NCBI GenBank assembly: GCA_964036045.1
Contig: OZ038383.1
Span: forward strand, 13,346,430-13,410,429
DNA: 64,000 bases
Source of the DNA: Eutreptiella sp. 'Long Island Sound 2002'
Lineage: Eukaryota > Euglenozoa > Euglenophyceae > Eutreptiales > Eutreptiaceae
Direction: 5' to 3'
Under the pieces are notes generated by a model. It was not told where the DNA came from and made no database searches. It saw only the letters and a list, made by a program, of their open reading frames with translations. The position numbers and the translations under genes are program-made. Below are positions 1 through 11,421 of this stretch, one piece after another; within the stretch, counting starts at the first letter, position 1, and each line of letters opens with the position of its first letter.

Positions 1-1950
1 GGCGTCCCCCCCGGGGATGCCCTTCTGCCACCCCCACAGCGAGCAACGCCGGCCCGCAAGGGCGCACGCTGTGGGGCCGGTGCTGGGTCCCCACGCCCGC
101 TCCGACCGCACCCGGGACACACGGGTTGCGGAACCCCGGCTGCCCGCCCCAGAGGACGGGCGGCCGGGGGAGGGACAGCGCCTGACACTAGACGCCCCTC
201 ACAACGGTGGCAGGGCAACCCCCCCGGGGACGGCCCCCCACCAGCCCCGCGGCACGCAGCCCCCACAGGGCGTGCAGGCCAAGGGGACAGTGTTGGGCCC
301 CCACACCCACAGGCCCGTGCCCACAGCACGTGGGTGGCGGACCCCAACAGCCTGCCCAGTGGGCGGGCCGTTCAGGGAGGGGGAGCGCCTGGCCACAGAC
401 GCCCCTCACAACGGTGGAAGGCACCCCCCCGGAGACGCCCTTCCACCACTCCCACAGGGAGCAACGCCGGCCCGCAAGGGCGCACGCTGTGGGGCCGGTG
501 CTGGGTTCCCACGCCCGCAGCGACCGCACCCGGGACACACGGGTCGCGGCATCCCGGCTACCCACCCCAGAGGACGGTCGGCCGGGGGAGGGACAGCGCC
601 TGACACCAGACGCGCCTCACAACGGTGGCAGGCCACCCCCCCTGGGGACGGCCCCCCACCAGCCCCGCGGCACGCAGCCCCCACAGGGCATGCAGGCCAA
701 GGGGACCGTGATGGGCCCCCACACCCACAGACCCGCGCCCACAGCACGTGGGTGGCGGACCCCAACAGCCTGCCCAGTGGGCGGGCAGTCGGGGGAGGGG
801 GAGCGCCTGACCTCAGACGCCCCTCACAACGGTGGAAGGCACCCCCCCCGGGGACACCCTTCCGCCACCCCCACTGCGAGCAACGCCGGCCCGCAAGGGC
901 GCACGCTGTGGGGCCGGTGCTGGGTCCCCACGCCCGCAGCGACCGCACCCGGGACACACGGGTCGCGGCAACCCGGCTACCCACCCCAGAGAACGGTCGG
1001 CCGGGGGAGGGACAGCGCCTGACACCAGACGCCCCTCACAACGGTGGCAGGCCACCCCCCCCGGGGACGGCCCCCCACCAACCCCGCGGCACGCAGCCCC
1101 CAGAGGGCATGCAGGCCAAGGGGACAGTGTTGGGCCCCCACACCCACACACCCGCGCCCACAGCACGTGGCTGGCAGACCCCAACAGCCCGCCCAGTGGG
1201 CGGGCAGTCGGGGGAGGGGGAGCGCCTGACCTCAGACACCCCTCACAACGGTGGAAGGCAGCCCCCCCGGGGACGCCCTTCTGCCACTGCCACAGCACGC
1301 AACGGCGGCCCGCAAGGGCGCACGCTGTGGAACCAGTGCTGGGTCCCCACGCCCGCACTGACCGCACCCGGAACACACGGGTCGCGGTACCCCGGCTGCC
1401 CGCCCCAGAGGACGGGCGGTCGGGGGAGGGACAGCGCCTGACACCAGACGCCCCTCACAACGGTGGCAGACCACCCCCCCCCCCCCGGGGACGGCACCCC
1501 ACTACCCCCGCGGCACGCAGCTTCCACAGGGCGTGCACCTCAGGGGGACAGTGTTGGGCCTCCACAACCACAGAGCCGAGCCCACAGCACGTGGGTAGCG
1601 GACCCCAACAGCCCCCCCAGTAGGCGGGCAGTCGGGGGAGGGAGAGCGCCTGAACTCAGACGCCCCTCGCAACGGTGGAAGGCACCCCCCCCGGGGACGC
1701 CCTTCCGCCACCCCCACAGCGAGCAACGCCGGCCCGCAAGGGCGCACGCTGTGGGGCCAGTGCTGGGTCCAACGCCTGCACCGACCGCACCCGGGACACA
1801 CGGGTCGCGGGACCCCGGCCGCCCGCCCCAGAGGACGGGCGGCAGGGGGAGGGACAGCGCCTGACACCAGACGCCCCTCGCAACGGTGGCAGGCCACCTC
1901 CCCCCCGGGAACGGCCCCCCACCACCCCCGCGGCACGCAGCCCCCACAGG
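1..1950. repeat. GC-rich dimeric satellite (~207 + ~212 bp half-units)
   Basis: The motif CACAACGGTGG (or CGCAACGGTGG) recurs nine times, near 201, 408, 619, 826, 1038, 1245, 1457, 1669 and 1880. The spacings are 207, 211, 207, 212, 207, 212, 212 and 211. The two half-units differ in sequence: one carries GAGCAACGCCGGCCCGCAAG, the other CCCCGCGGCACGCAG. They mostly alternate, giving a dimeric higher-order unit of about 419 bp. The array runs off the left edge of the window and decays after about 1950. Long ORFs on both strands follow the repeat and look like composition artefacts, not genes. Confidence 0.93.
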
Positions 1951-2795
1951 GCGTGCAGGCCAAGCCAGGTAGGGAGGAACCGGGACTGGACCGCCCCCCT
2001 CCAAAGCACGCCAGACGGAGCAAGGGACCGGGGCAGGACACGCGGAGGGGCACGGACCACTTGGAACGGCCCTACCAGCGCCCAGTGCCGGGACCGCGCG
2101 AGGTGCGCACGCCACACCACCCAGGGGCAACGGGACCCAGCTCGCGGAACGCACAGACCGCGTGGAATGGCGTACCAGCGAGCGAGGGTAAGGGACACCC
2201 GGACGGGACGGCCCGCCACAGGCAGCGCGGGACACGCGGGGCGGGAAGGCGGAAACGGGAGAGACACAACACCAGGTACCGGCCCGAGCCCCCCGAACCG
2301 GCCGCGAGCGCCGCGCACACCCGGACGGGGCACTGCACCCGCCAAGGCAGTAGTGGCGCACTGCGCCACGCCCCAACCCCTGGGCAAGGCAGCCCAGGTC
2401 CAGCCCAAGGGGGTCCCACTGGCGACAAGCTAGTAGCACGGGCCCGGCGGCGCCGTTGCCCCGGGCGACCACGCATTAGGGGGGCAACGCGGTGGGTAAG
2501 CGCTCGCAGCCACGGCTGCGATTTGATGAACTGACCGGGGAGTGGCGAAACGGGGAAGCCAGAGACGGAGCCCTGTGAACCCAGGGGACTCCGCCACCAG
2601 GCAGGAGGTGCGTCTTGGAGGGCCCCCCACTAGGACCCGGTGGGGAGGATATCACCTGGCCCGACCAGGTGGCCCCCCGGGGCCGAAAGGCGTCTAGTAC
2701 CCGCAAAATCAAACCTCAAACCTCAAACCGCATCCTGATGCGCTCCTTACGGCTACACCACTACCCTGACACACCTCCGATGCCTGCCTGGCGCC
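1951..2795. other. GC-rich non-coding spacer after the satellite
   Basis: GC-rich sequence without the satellite motif. Open frames exist on both strands but show no recognisable domain or codon bias. The stretch near 2480-2700 has short self-complementary blocks, such as CCTGGCCCGACCAGG. It ends in an AAACCTCAAACCTCAAACC run just before the minisatellite. I recognise no rRNA, tRNA or protein gene here. Confidence 0.6.
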
Positions 2796-3112
2796 ATCCT
2801 GACGCATCCTGACGCCAGCTTGACGCCCTCGTGACGCCATCCTGACGCATCCTGACGTGTTCCTGACGGGATTTGACAATCCTGACGTTCCCTGACGCCA
2901 TCGTGACGCCATCCTGACGCTTTCCTCACACTTTCCTGACGCCATCCTGACGCCATCCTGACGCCATCCTGACGCTACCCTGACGCTTCCTGACGCATAC
3001 GTGAACCATTCCTGACGCCATCCTCACGCCATCCTGACGCCATCCTGAAGCCTTCCTGACGCCACCGTGACGCATCCTCAAGACATCCTGACGCACCCTG
3101 GATCTCATCTAG
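2796..3112. repeat. Degenerate 11/12-bp minisatellite (TGACGCCATCC)
   Basis: About 25 imperfect copies of CCTGACGCCATC and variants (CCTGACGCATCC, CGTGACGCC) fill this stretch. The unit length drifts between 10 and 14 bases. The position, between the GC satellite and a telomere-type tract, fits a subtelomeric minisatellite. Confidence 0.9.
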
Positions 3113-3140
3113 CTAGGGGCCCAAACATAACGCTTGGGTA

Positions 3141-3161
3141 TAACCCTCACCCTAACCCTAG
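3141..3161. repeat. Short telomere-type tract (CCCTAA)n
   Basis: TAACCCTCACCCTAACCCTAG contains three CCCTAA-type units, one with a substitution. This is the C-rich strand of a TTAGGG telomere. It is interstitial here, with the satellite on its left and retroelements on its right. Confidence 0.75.
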
Positions 3162-3409
3162 TTAAATTGTTGCAAGAAATCACTGATTTCGGTGAAAAAA
3201 TCATCTCTTTGCCAACCAAGGAAACTATTCTATTTCTGAAGCTTATCAATCATGTTGCTTTTTTCAGCCCATGCTTTTGCCAATGCAAAATAGGTTGCAA
3301 TCTAAATGCCATACTTCGTCATTTTATGCTTTTTTTTGGGCGCCCTGGATCTTACCAATGCAAAAATAGTTTGAACATACAATCTACCTCTGCCACACTC
3401 AGGAACTCC
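3162..3409. other. AT-rich spacer
   Basis: AT-rich sequence with no recognisable domain. The change from the GC-rich satellite is abrupt at the telomere-type tract. The retroelement copy begins about 3410. Confidence 0.5.
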
Positions 3410-6400
3410 GAAGACTGTTGTACCTGAGGGCCGAAGGTATTGAGCGCCAAGAACGACTTCAATACCTCAGACAGACCTGGAAATCCCCCTTCTGGTCTGA
3501 GGAGGACGATGAGTCCTACACACTACCTGACCCTGAGGTACCCCTAGTGTATTCTCTCCACTATGGGAAACAATGTACCCCTGAATGATATGATAGCTCA
3601 GTACCTGCCGAAACTCCTGATCGGCAGAAAAAGAATGAGCGTGGTAAGAGCAACCTCCATGCTGAGGAGGATTTCCGGCAGAGAATCAAGAGTCTGGACC
3701 TTGATCCCCGACTGAAGAAACTGCTCCTGACCTATGAGGAGGTGTTTGGCGCCTTGCCGCCTCCCCTATCTTGCAAAAAACTGGTCCAAATGGACCTGAA
3801 ACTGAAATCTGAGTTTGAGAAGACACCAGTGAGACGTCGTCCCTATCCCGCTCCTCAGGAACAGGTTGAGGAAATCGAGCGCCAGATCCAGGAATGCATT
3901 GATGCTGGCCTCGTTGAAGAGTATAAGAAAGGGGACTACCCCCATCACTGCAGTCCCTGCTTCCTGGTTGCTAAATGTGGATCGACTGCCCTGCGACTGG
4001 TTGTTGACTATGGTGAAGTCAACAAGAAAACCCCAAACCACTCGGGGAGTATTCCCAACATGGAAAACACCCTGGAGCGTATTGCCAAATGCCGCTACAA
4101 AACCGAAATGGATAAGCGCAGTGGTTTCTGGCAGGTTGACCTAACCGCCGCAGCTCAGGAACTGCTGGCCTTTATAACCCCTAAGGGTCGTGTGTTTGAA
4201 AGGAAGGTCATGCGTTTTGGGGTGGCCAATGCCCCGGCACTCTTGCAAGAACTGATGAACAAAATTTTGTACATACTGGGGCGCAGACCTCTTGAACAGG
4301 AGTTGATTTCCCGAGGGGCAGAAATGGAGGCCCACATTGATGACGTGAGTTTGGGTACCAATACCCAAGAGGACCATGTCCTTCTCCTCCGTGAGCTTTT
4401 TATTCTTTGTCAGGAAAAGCATCTCCAAATCAAACTCAAAAAATGCGAGTTCATGAAGGAGGAGGTGGAGTATTTGGGTTTTGATGTGGGGTATGGCTGG
4501 TGGAAACCAGCTGCGTCTAAGATGCAGCCCCTACAGGACATGCAGATTCGCGATGACCCAAAGAAGGGTCTACACGACGTGCGGAGTTTTATGGGCGCCT
4601 GTAACTTCTATAGGCAACACATCCACAATTTTACTTACTCTTCTGCCCCTGTCACTGACCTAATCAAGAAAACTACTCCTTGGAGGTCGACCGCCAGAGA
4701 GGGAGAGTGTTTCCAGGAGTTGAAGAAGAAAATCGCCTCCTCCAACTGCCTGGGAGTACCTCGCCCTAAGGGTGAGATAGTCCTGATCAGTGATGCCAGT
4801 GATGTAGGGGTGGGTGGAACGATTTATCAATGGCAAGAGCTTAACTCAGCTGAACTAACTCATTGCCATTATCGCGACACAGGACTGAACCGTGATGATT
4901 CCCTGAAGCACAACTATCCCTCCAGTGAGTGGCGACTTGTACCACTTGGTCACTGGAACTGGAAATGGAACCAGGCGTGTTCCAATTACAGCACCTACGA
5001 CCAGGAACTCCTGGCCGGTATGCTGGTGCTCTCATCCCAGTCCCGACTATTTGGATCTAACCCTATTGTCTGGCTCTTTGACCAGGAATCGTTGAAGTCC
5101 TTTCAGAAGGGCCCACCACCAGAGAAAGCGAAACTAAAACGGTGGAGGACTTACCTCAGTCAGTTCAGGCTGACAGTCCATCATATCCCTGATATAAAAA
5201 ATGTACTGTCTGAATATATATCGCGCAACAATTTCGATGCGCTTATTGGTGAGAGCTCTGAGGCTCTTGCCAAAGAGGCTTTCCAGCGTATAGACGTCCA
5301 GCTGGACCTGTCTATGCGCACAGCTGGAATCTTCGAGGGATGGAGTCTAACCGACTATTAGCCAGAATATAACAATATTCTCCAGACCCTCAGCACTGGT
5401 CACGAACCCTGTGTCATTGACGGGCACCAGTGGTATGAAAAAAACCAGTACCTCTTCTACGGGGATCGTATAGTTGTGCCTGAGGCACGACTCGATGGGT
5501 CTCTACAGTGGTCCCATCTCAGCTCAGGTCACACTGGCCCTAATCGCTCAGTGGACTTCTTTCGTGAGTGTTTCTACTCTGATCTAACTCTGACTGAACT
5601 GAGGTCTCGTATGCAGACCATCGTTGATGCTTGTGGCTGTCATGCCAGCAAGCAGACCGATAGTAGGGATAGGGGACTGATTTCCAGCCTACCCATACCC
5701 TATTGTACTAACTCTCTTCTCTCCGTGGATTTCATCCACCGCCTACCTCGCTTCGGTGGCTATGATAGCTGCCTGGTTGTCACCTGTGGCCTGTCCCGCT
5801 TCACCCCTGTGTTTCCTTGCAATAAGAAAATTACAGGTGAGCAGACTGTGAAAATGTTGGTCGAACAATGGTTTGTACCATACGGAGCACCGAAACAGGT
5901 GCACTCTGATGAAGATGTACGCATCCGCACTGACAGAGGATGGTACAAGCAAGTACTGAACGCCCTCAATGTTGAGGTAACCACAGGTGTGCCCTATACC
6001 CACACGTGTAACCCTCTTTGCGAGAGACAAAACCGTTTGGTGGAACAGAACCTGCGAATCCTGATGAAACAGGAGTGTACCAAAGATTCGGTACGCCTAG
6101 TGCCCTGAGCAGTGCTGACCATGAACTCTCAGAGGAGCTCTTCTACAGGTTTCACCCCCCATCAGCTGACTCATGGAGGACGACCTGCTTGGTTCTTCAA
6201 AACCCCCTTTCTTGAGGACTTCAAGAGCCCTGTTGGGGATTGGCTGGAACACAAGCAGTCAATGGCTAACCAGACTGGGACTAACCTTAGACACGTCCCT
6301 GAACGTGAACTGAGCAGACGAAATCGCCTACGGCGACACGGCAGTTGCAAGGTTGGTGACCTTGTTTTGGTTCACCATTCACGACTACCCTCATGGCCTC

Positions 6401-6898
6401 GTAACTGCCTACAGGACCCTTATTTTGGGCCCTATCGTATCATCAGTATAGATGGATCTAGGATCCATGTCAGGTGCAGTCCACGTCTAGGTGGTGAAAT
6501 GCTTTGAGCTCGTAATCAGTTGAGGCACTACCACTCCCCCGATGACTTGTCCTGGGATGAGTGGCACCTAAGCGACAGTGAGGTCGAGCGTATTGACCTG
6601 GAGAACGGTGCCAGCCCTGAGGAGGCAGACAAACTCGAAGAAATGACTGCCGATGAGATGGCAGTCGATGGCTACTACGTTGTTGCAGGTATTGCCCGCC
6701 ACGAGTATAAACAGGGCTAGAAATTCCTTACCCTGTGAAAGGGATATGGGCTATGTGGAGCGACCTGGGAGCCCATGTTCGCCTTTATACAGCCAGATGG
6801 GAGTATCAACCCCATCTTTCGATCCTACCTCGTTGAAAATAACGAGGGACAGTTACTAACCCGTGCCGAGACTCTGTCTCACCGGAAGAAGAAAAACT
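3410..6898 (+). pseudogene. Chromovirus (Ty3/gypsy) pol, 3' half: RT-RNaseH-integrase-chromodomain, with in-frame stops
   Basis: A 5'-truncated copy that aligns with the second pol at 12.7-14.1 kb. It extends further, into integrase and chromodomain. Visible parts in order are the RT with HIDDV at 4333-4347, an RNase H start (LISDASDVG), a zinc-binding-like H/C region, an integrase core with VDFIH, HSDED and CERQNR (the D, D and E of the triad), and a chromodomain-like end with KGYG...ATWEP and GSINPIFRSYL before a stop at about 6898. Everything lies in one frame. Nonsense codons interrupt it at 3586 (TGA), 5359 (TAG), 6106 (TGA), 6505 (TGA), 6718 (TAG) and about 6736 (TGA). No frameshift was found. 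At 3586 the sister copy has TGG; several other stops fall where the family expects tryptophan. Gag and protease are missing. It is a dead copy of a chromodomain-targeted LTR retrotransposon. Confidence 0.9.
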
Positions 6899-7048
6899 AA
6901 TCTCCTTGTGCCTATCTATTTACTGTCTTCTAACCTCCCAGGGGTGGTGAACACTCTTGTGCAGATAGCTAGGCCTACTCAGTGTGTGACAGGACAGGCC
7001 AGGGACCTTGTAGAGCTCCAGTTACGGTTAATGTACTAACTCCCACCC

Positions 7049-9130
7049 TAGAAAGATGTCCTTGCTTTATGCCCTAGATATTTTGATGATGTCCTGCAGG
7101 TTTTGTAGTTGAAAACCCAAACCAAAGCAGCAAGTAGAGCAATAAGAGGATGTGGATCGAATCAATGATTGGTTTTGGAATCCAGTGTAACACAGAAGGG
7201 CTGCAGATAGACAATGCAGGTTTATGCACATAGATTCAATCGCAAGTGGATAATACAAAAGATTTTATATGAAAATTGGTCTGCCTCTTGCCTCAGAGGT
7301 TGCAATAGGCACTTCATGTGCACTCTTTTGGGTGAAATGGTGCTGGTTAGGACTGAGGGGCATAGATGTCAGGACCACACAGAATATGACTTGGCCAAGC
7401 AACTGAATTCAGAAACAGTTACAAAGTAGGACCACAATAAGTGGTAGAAACAATTGAGTATAGGGGTCTTGGGGTGGGAGACCACTTAGGCTTAACCTCC
7501 AAGGCCAACAAGCATGAAATGCCTGATTTATTTTGGTATGTCCTCCATGAAGGAAGGTACCTCCGCTCAGTTGAGTGGTAGGGGTGAACTTCATGGGGGG
7601 GCTAGGGTCACAACCCTAGTTACTTTGAGAAAGTGTACTTTAGGCAACAAAAGAGAGATAAAAACACTTAAGTTTGTCTTAGCATCAACAAAGGGTTTTA
7701 AGGGGGGCTTAGCCTGGATCAAGCCCTCCAAGAAAGACATGGCGGTGACTGTTTCTTACTCCCCCCTGGAGTACTAGTTCATGAAGCTAGTAGGACCAAG
7801 GAAAAAGGCTCAAATATTCCCAAAATTACCTCCAAAAAATGCATTAAAGTTACCAGAAACATCCTCATCACTTCATAGAAGCCTATCACACTGTAGGTAC
7901 CCTTGAAAAACAGTGTAATGTACCGTGAATGATGTCCCTTCGATGGGGCATTCCTCAAAAGTCGCCGGCGTGCGACGAAAACGTTTGGAAAAAGTGTGGG
8001 GGTAGTGGGAATTGAACCCAGGACTCCCTCCCTAGAGCCAATGTGCTTGCCCACTAGGGTACAGTCGAACGCTCTAATGCGGACGGCTATCGCCGTATAA
8101 ACAGCGTTTTAGTATACGTCCTGACCAAGGGCCAGGGCGGAGCAATACTCCCAATGGAGGACACAAACCCCCAGGAGCTGGAAAAAAATAGAAAATGGAA
8201 CCAGCAGGGAGTGATTCCTGCGGTTCAGCGGAAGGGGTTGCGATTTAGCAAGTGAAATCGTTAAAAATCGACGAAACCACGCGGGTAATCGTCATTTTTA
8301 CACATAACTCAAAGTCGCAGTCAAGCGCAAAGGAAGCGGACTCCAAGAAAAGGGTTGCGCAAGCGTAAACGGCTTTTGGAAAAGAAGGTATGAGCCGTAG
8401 TTTTTAAAGTTTTAAAGAAAATTTTTGCACAGTTGCATCAAAATTTTTATAAACTTCAGAGTCAAGTATTCAAATTCAGCCCACACCACAGAGCAGGTCA
8501 ACAACCCATCTCTCAGGTATGTCAGTGTCACCTCACACTCACGCATTGCGTTCGTGTTGGTTGTTCCGTCAAAACGTTAGGGTTGTCAACGCTGTGCTCG
8601 TTGGGGGGTTGGGTCTTCTTCTCTTGTGCTCTGCACAGGTAAAAGCAGGAATGAAAGGTATGTGATGTGAATGGAGCGCGCAGCGCGCACGTAGGGTTAG
8701 AATATGCGCTGTGCTCGCGATGCATGTGCCTAATCGAGGCATCCACACGCTGTGACGCTTTACCTGTATCCGAAATTCACCCTTGTTTTCTTCTTCACAG
8801 GTAAGTACCGAAAGCGTTTGTTCGTGTGCCGCCGCGGCGTTAAAGTTGAGTTGCTTAAAACGCTTAGGTTTGTTTTGTGTTCGTTTCAATTCGGCATTCA
8901 CACGATGCATGGTGAGTAAGGTACGTTAGCCCAGGAGGAGCTCACCTCCTGGTTGAGTCAGTGGTTCAGCCTCCCTTCCCTGCGTGCACATGATGCATTA
9001 AAGGGTAGGCCACGCGAATTGCGCACGGTAAACCTTGTTTAGGTTACCCAGAGGGTCCTCGGTACGTTCTTTAAGAGAACCCGAGGAGTTTCTTAAAGCT
9101 TGCTTGCTTGACAGGGGTAGCTGAATCTTC
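7049..9130 (+). repeat. Left ~2.1-kb inverted-repeat arm (includes R700 copy A, 7049-7727)
   Basis: The outer ~680 bases (R700) have a near-identical direct copy at 14168-14880 and an inverted copy at 20257-20938. The inner part (7728-9130) pairs only with 16010-17589, inverted. Shared landmarks include CTGGAGTACTAGTT, the tRNA-like module near 8000-8072, and CCCAGGAGGAGC near 8931. Short ORFs here are not conserved between the arms, so I see no gene. Confidence 0.8.
8000..8072 (-). other. tRNA-like module in the left arm
   Basis: Read on the minus strand this has an A-box-like block (ACCCTAGTGGGCAAGC) and, about 35 bases later, a perfect B-box-type GGGTTCAATTCC. Size and spacing are tRNA-like, but I could not fold a convincing full cloverleaf. 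Its counterpart in the right arm is at 17244-17316. It resembles the head of a tRNA-derived SINE rather than a working tRNA. Confidence 0.5.
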
Positions 9131-9267
9131 TTTCCGGTAGCAGAGACAGTCCCTTGAGACCTTTTGAACCGACTCTGAGAAGAAGTGCAGCACAAAAGCT
9201 CAACAACAAGTTCACGCTGTCCACGCCAAGTGTCAGGACCTGGCCCATCCGAACTGTCCAAGTGCAA

Positions 9268-10884
9268 ATGGGCAGCATGGTCCACCCAATGAGTGAACCA
9301 CCCTACCGAGCTCCACATCATCTCAGTGGCGCATCTGGGTCCCAAGGAGATCCAGAACGCAGAAGGGCGGAAGAGAATAAAGGCCTTACAACCCAGGCCT
9401 TAGCAGCACACGGTGGAGACAGCTTCAGTCACCTCCGCAGACGTGTGGCTGCTTCAGTATCAAGATCCAATTGTCCAGCTTCATCCTCAACTGCCATTGA
9501 AGGACCTGAGGAGTATGAGGAGTTGAAGCAGAAGATGAATGAGTACATCCTACATCAGGAGTACTACAAATCCATCCGTGGGGAAGACGGAGAGGAGCCA
9601 CTGGCTGTACATGGATCCATACCACGTACAGACCTAGGGTCCTACGCGCACTCGGGTCCTCCGTCCACTGCATCCCTGCCAAGACGACTAAGACCTGAGT
9701 ATCCAAGACCATGTTGTCCAACCCCAAGGGCTCCCGAAGTGGGGCCGACTCGAGTCGAAGAACAACATCATCCGAGGCCAACCTACGGTGCCCTGGATCA
9801 AACGGCCGAGCTGTTGGCCAAATTCCTGTCTGGATCAGAAGATCCAGATGTGACGGCCTTATCGGAGGCCATTAAAGCTAAACTGGGTATAGCAGAACCC
9901 TTACCCAAGCCTGAGTTGCCCTCTCTCTCTCCAGGGCTGAGTACCCTGGCCGAAGATCTCAAGAGATCAAGGGTCTCAAGGCTGTTGCCTAAGGTTACCT
10001 GCCCCAGCCCCTTTCACCCCCGTGCCAGGACTGTGCCTATGGCGGATCTACAGGACGTGCCTGTCACAGAGAGTGAGAGAAGAGGGCTGTCAGCCCTGGC
10101 CCCTCTTGCCGGCGTGTCGCCTTCAGGCCTAACTCCGGGGGGTGGGAAGACGGGCAGACCAATTGCCCAGGCGAACATCCAGCTGGAACTGCCGGAGTTG
10201 GACCCCAAAAATCTGCCTGAATGGGCAGAAGAATTTGCAGAGTTCCTTTTGTTGACTGGCCAATCCCATGTGGATGTGGCCACCAAATGTTCACTGCTAA
10301 AACGCTCATGCAAAAAGAAATTTTTGCAAAAGCAGGTCAAACAGATTGTGAAAACCTGTTCTACTTGGGCAGAGGTACTCCTGAGGTTAGAGAAAACATT
10401 CCCAGTCTATGAGACTGACCTCAGCGTACGCACACAGATCGAGGAGCTACCTATGCTCCCGGAGTTTCCATCCGCTGCGCGAATTTCTGAGTATGTGTGC
10501 GACCTGGAGTACTTATTTTCGAGGATGAACATGGGCTCCTACGGAGCCACTGAGCCCCACCTGTGGCTCATGAGTAAGATCCCCCAGCGTACGTGGGATG
10601 ATTGCCGCTCCACCTCTGACAGGAAGAGCAGGACCCACTCGTACGATACACTGGTGGATCTCTTGATTGAGCTAGCTCTTGAGAGAGAGAATGACTCCCA
10701 CATGGAGAAATTCCTCAAGAAGCATTTGGGACGAGGTGGTACCCCTACCCCCGAACGTGGCGAAGGGAAGGGGCATAAAAATCCCACTAACACCAACCAG
10801 GGAGGTGGTAAAGGGAGGGGCAACCTACGTGCCATGAACGAGGTTCCAACTGATGCAGGCACACCCCCCCTGTTTTACCGCTGA
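9268..10884 (+). CDS. gag: Retrotransposon Gag (capsid region)
   Basis: The frame is open from 9154, but its first ATG is at 9268, which I take as the start. The first ~300 residues are Ser/Pro/Arg-rich with no recognisable fold. About residues 316-480 look like a retrotransposon Gag domain: LPEWAEEFAEFLL, then helical segments, RLEKTFPVYETDL and SKIPQRTWDDC. The frame meets a TGA at 10882-10884. The same frame continues into the zinc knuckle and then protease-RT, so this stop is either a nonsense mutation in this copy or a recoding point. By family function, Gag packages element RNA and forms cytoplasmic particles. Confidence 0.82.
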   Translation: MGSMVHPMSEPPYRAPHHLSGASGSQGDPERRRAEENKGLTTQALAAHGGDSFSHLRRRVAASVSRSNCPASSSTAIEGPEEYEELKQKMNEYILHQEYYKSIRGEDGEEPLAVHGSIPRTDLGSYAHSGPPSTASLPRRLRPEYPRPCCPTPRAPEVGPTRVEEQHHPRPTYGALDQTAELLAKFLSGSEDPDVTALSEAIKAKLGIAEPLPKPELPSLSPGLSTLAEDLKRSRVSRLLPKVTCPSPFHPRARTVPMADLQDVPVTESERRGLSALAPLAGVSPSGLTPGGGKTGRPIAQANIQLELPELDPKNLPEWAEEFAEFLLLTGQSHVDVATKCSLLKRSCKKKFLQKQVKQIVKTCSTWAEVLLRLEKTFPVYETDLSVRTQIEELPMLPEFPSAARISEYVCDLEYLFSRMNMGSYGATEPHLWLMSKIPQRTWDDCRSTSDRKSRTHSYDTLVDLLIELALERENDSHMEKFLKKHLGRGGTPTPERGEGKGHKNPTNTNQGGGKGRGNLRAMNEVPTDAGTPPLFYR

Positions 10885-11409
10885 CCTGTCAATGACAAGG
10901 GGGGACCTTGTCATGCCTCTGACTGCGATCTCCGCAGTGGCTGTATGCTGCAGATCAAACGTCAGCAGCATACTAAAGATGGGAAAACTGTGACCCATCA
11001 GGACCACTTCAGGTGTACCATCACCTGTGGTTACTGTGGCAAACGTCGTCACTATGAGGACGAATGCCACATCAAGAAACGCGAGAGTGACAAACTCAAG
11101 CGTCAGGAGGCGGAGCGCCAGAAGACCCAGACGCCCGCCAGAAACCCCCCGAATGGGGATAAAGGTAAAGGAGGTGGCAAGGGGGGTGGCAAAACTGGAC
11201 CCCCTAACCCCCAGAGGCGCTCATCAGCGCCTGTTGCTACACCCACTCCTGCTGCTACACCCGCTCCTGCCGCAGGTGTCCCCCAGAAGCGCCCCCAAAG
11301 GGATAATGCTACCCCTGAGGGGAATAATTCTAAGAAGAGGCGCTTGGCCTGGATGGCCAAGTCCCTCATGGCTGCAGGGGTGGATGTGAAATTCCCTGAT
11401 GAGGAATAG
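10885..11409 (+). CDS. Gag C-terminus: CCHC zinc knuckle (nucleocapsid)
   Basis: In frame with the upstream Gag. It holds one CCHC knuckle, CGYCGKRRHYEDEC (spacing C-x2-C-x4-H-x4-C), at about 11029-11070. This is followed by a Lys/Arg/Gln-rich segment, a Gly-Lys run and an Ala/Pro/Thr-rich linker. This is the usual nucleic-acid-binding nucleocapsid part of gypsy Gag. It ends with TAG at 11407-11409. That stop separates it from protease-RT without a change of frame. Confidence 0.85.
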   Translation, partial: PVNDKGGPCHASDCDLRSGCMLQIKRQQHTKDGKTVTHQDHFRCTITCGYCGKRRHYEDECHIKKRESDKLKRQEAERQKTQTPARNPPNGDKGKGGGKGGGKTGPPNPQRRSSAPVATPTPAATPAPAAGVPQKRPQRDNATPEGNNSKKRRLAWMAKSLMAAGVDVKFPDEE

Positions 11410-11421
11410 GGAGGCGGCTCC
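11401..11421 (+). promoter_or_regulatory. Candidate gag/pol stop-codon readthrough site
   Basis: Gag and pol share one frame and are separated by a single UAG. The context is GAG GAA TAG GGA GGC. A UAG followed by GGA/GGN is the context used for programmed readthrough at gammaretroviral gag/pol junctions. Whether this one is functional or simply a nonsense mutation cannot be decided from one copy. The element has a second in-frame stop 525 bases upstream, and that weakens the case. Confidence 0.35.

Noticed and set aside
17-2534. Many long ORFs on both strands in the GC satellite
   Set aside because: They follow the repeat unit, exist in almost all frames and have no domains. High GC removes stop codons.
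3410-6898. TGA/TAG read as Trp/Gln by an alternative genetic code
   Set aside because: The second chromovirus copy uses TGG at the 3586 position, and host exons use TGG for Trp and TAG/TAA-type stops normally.
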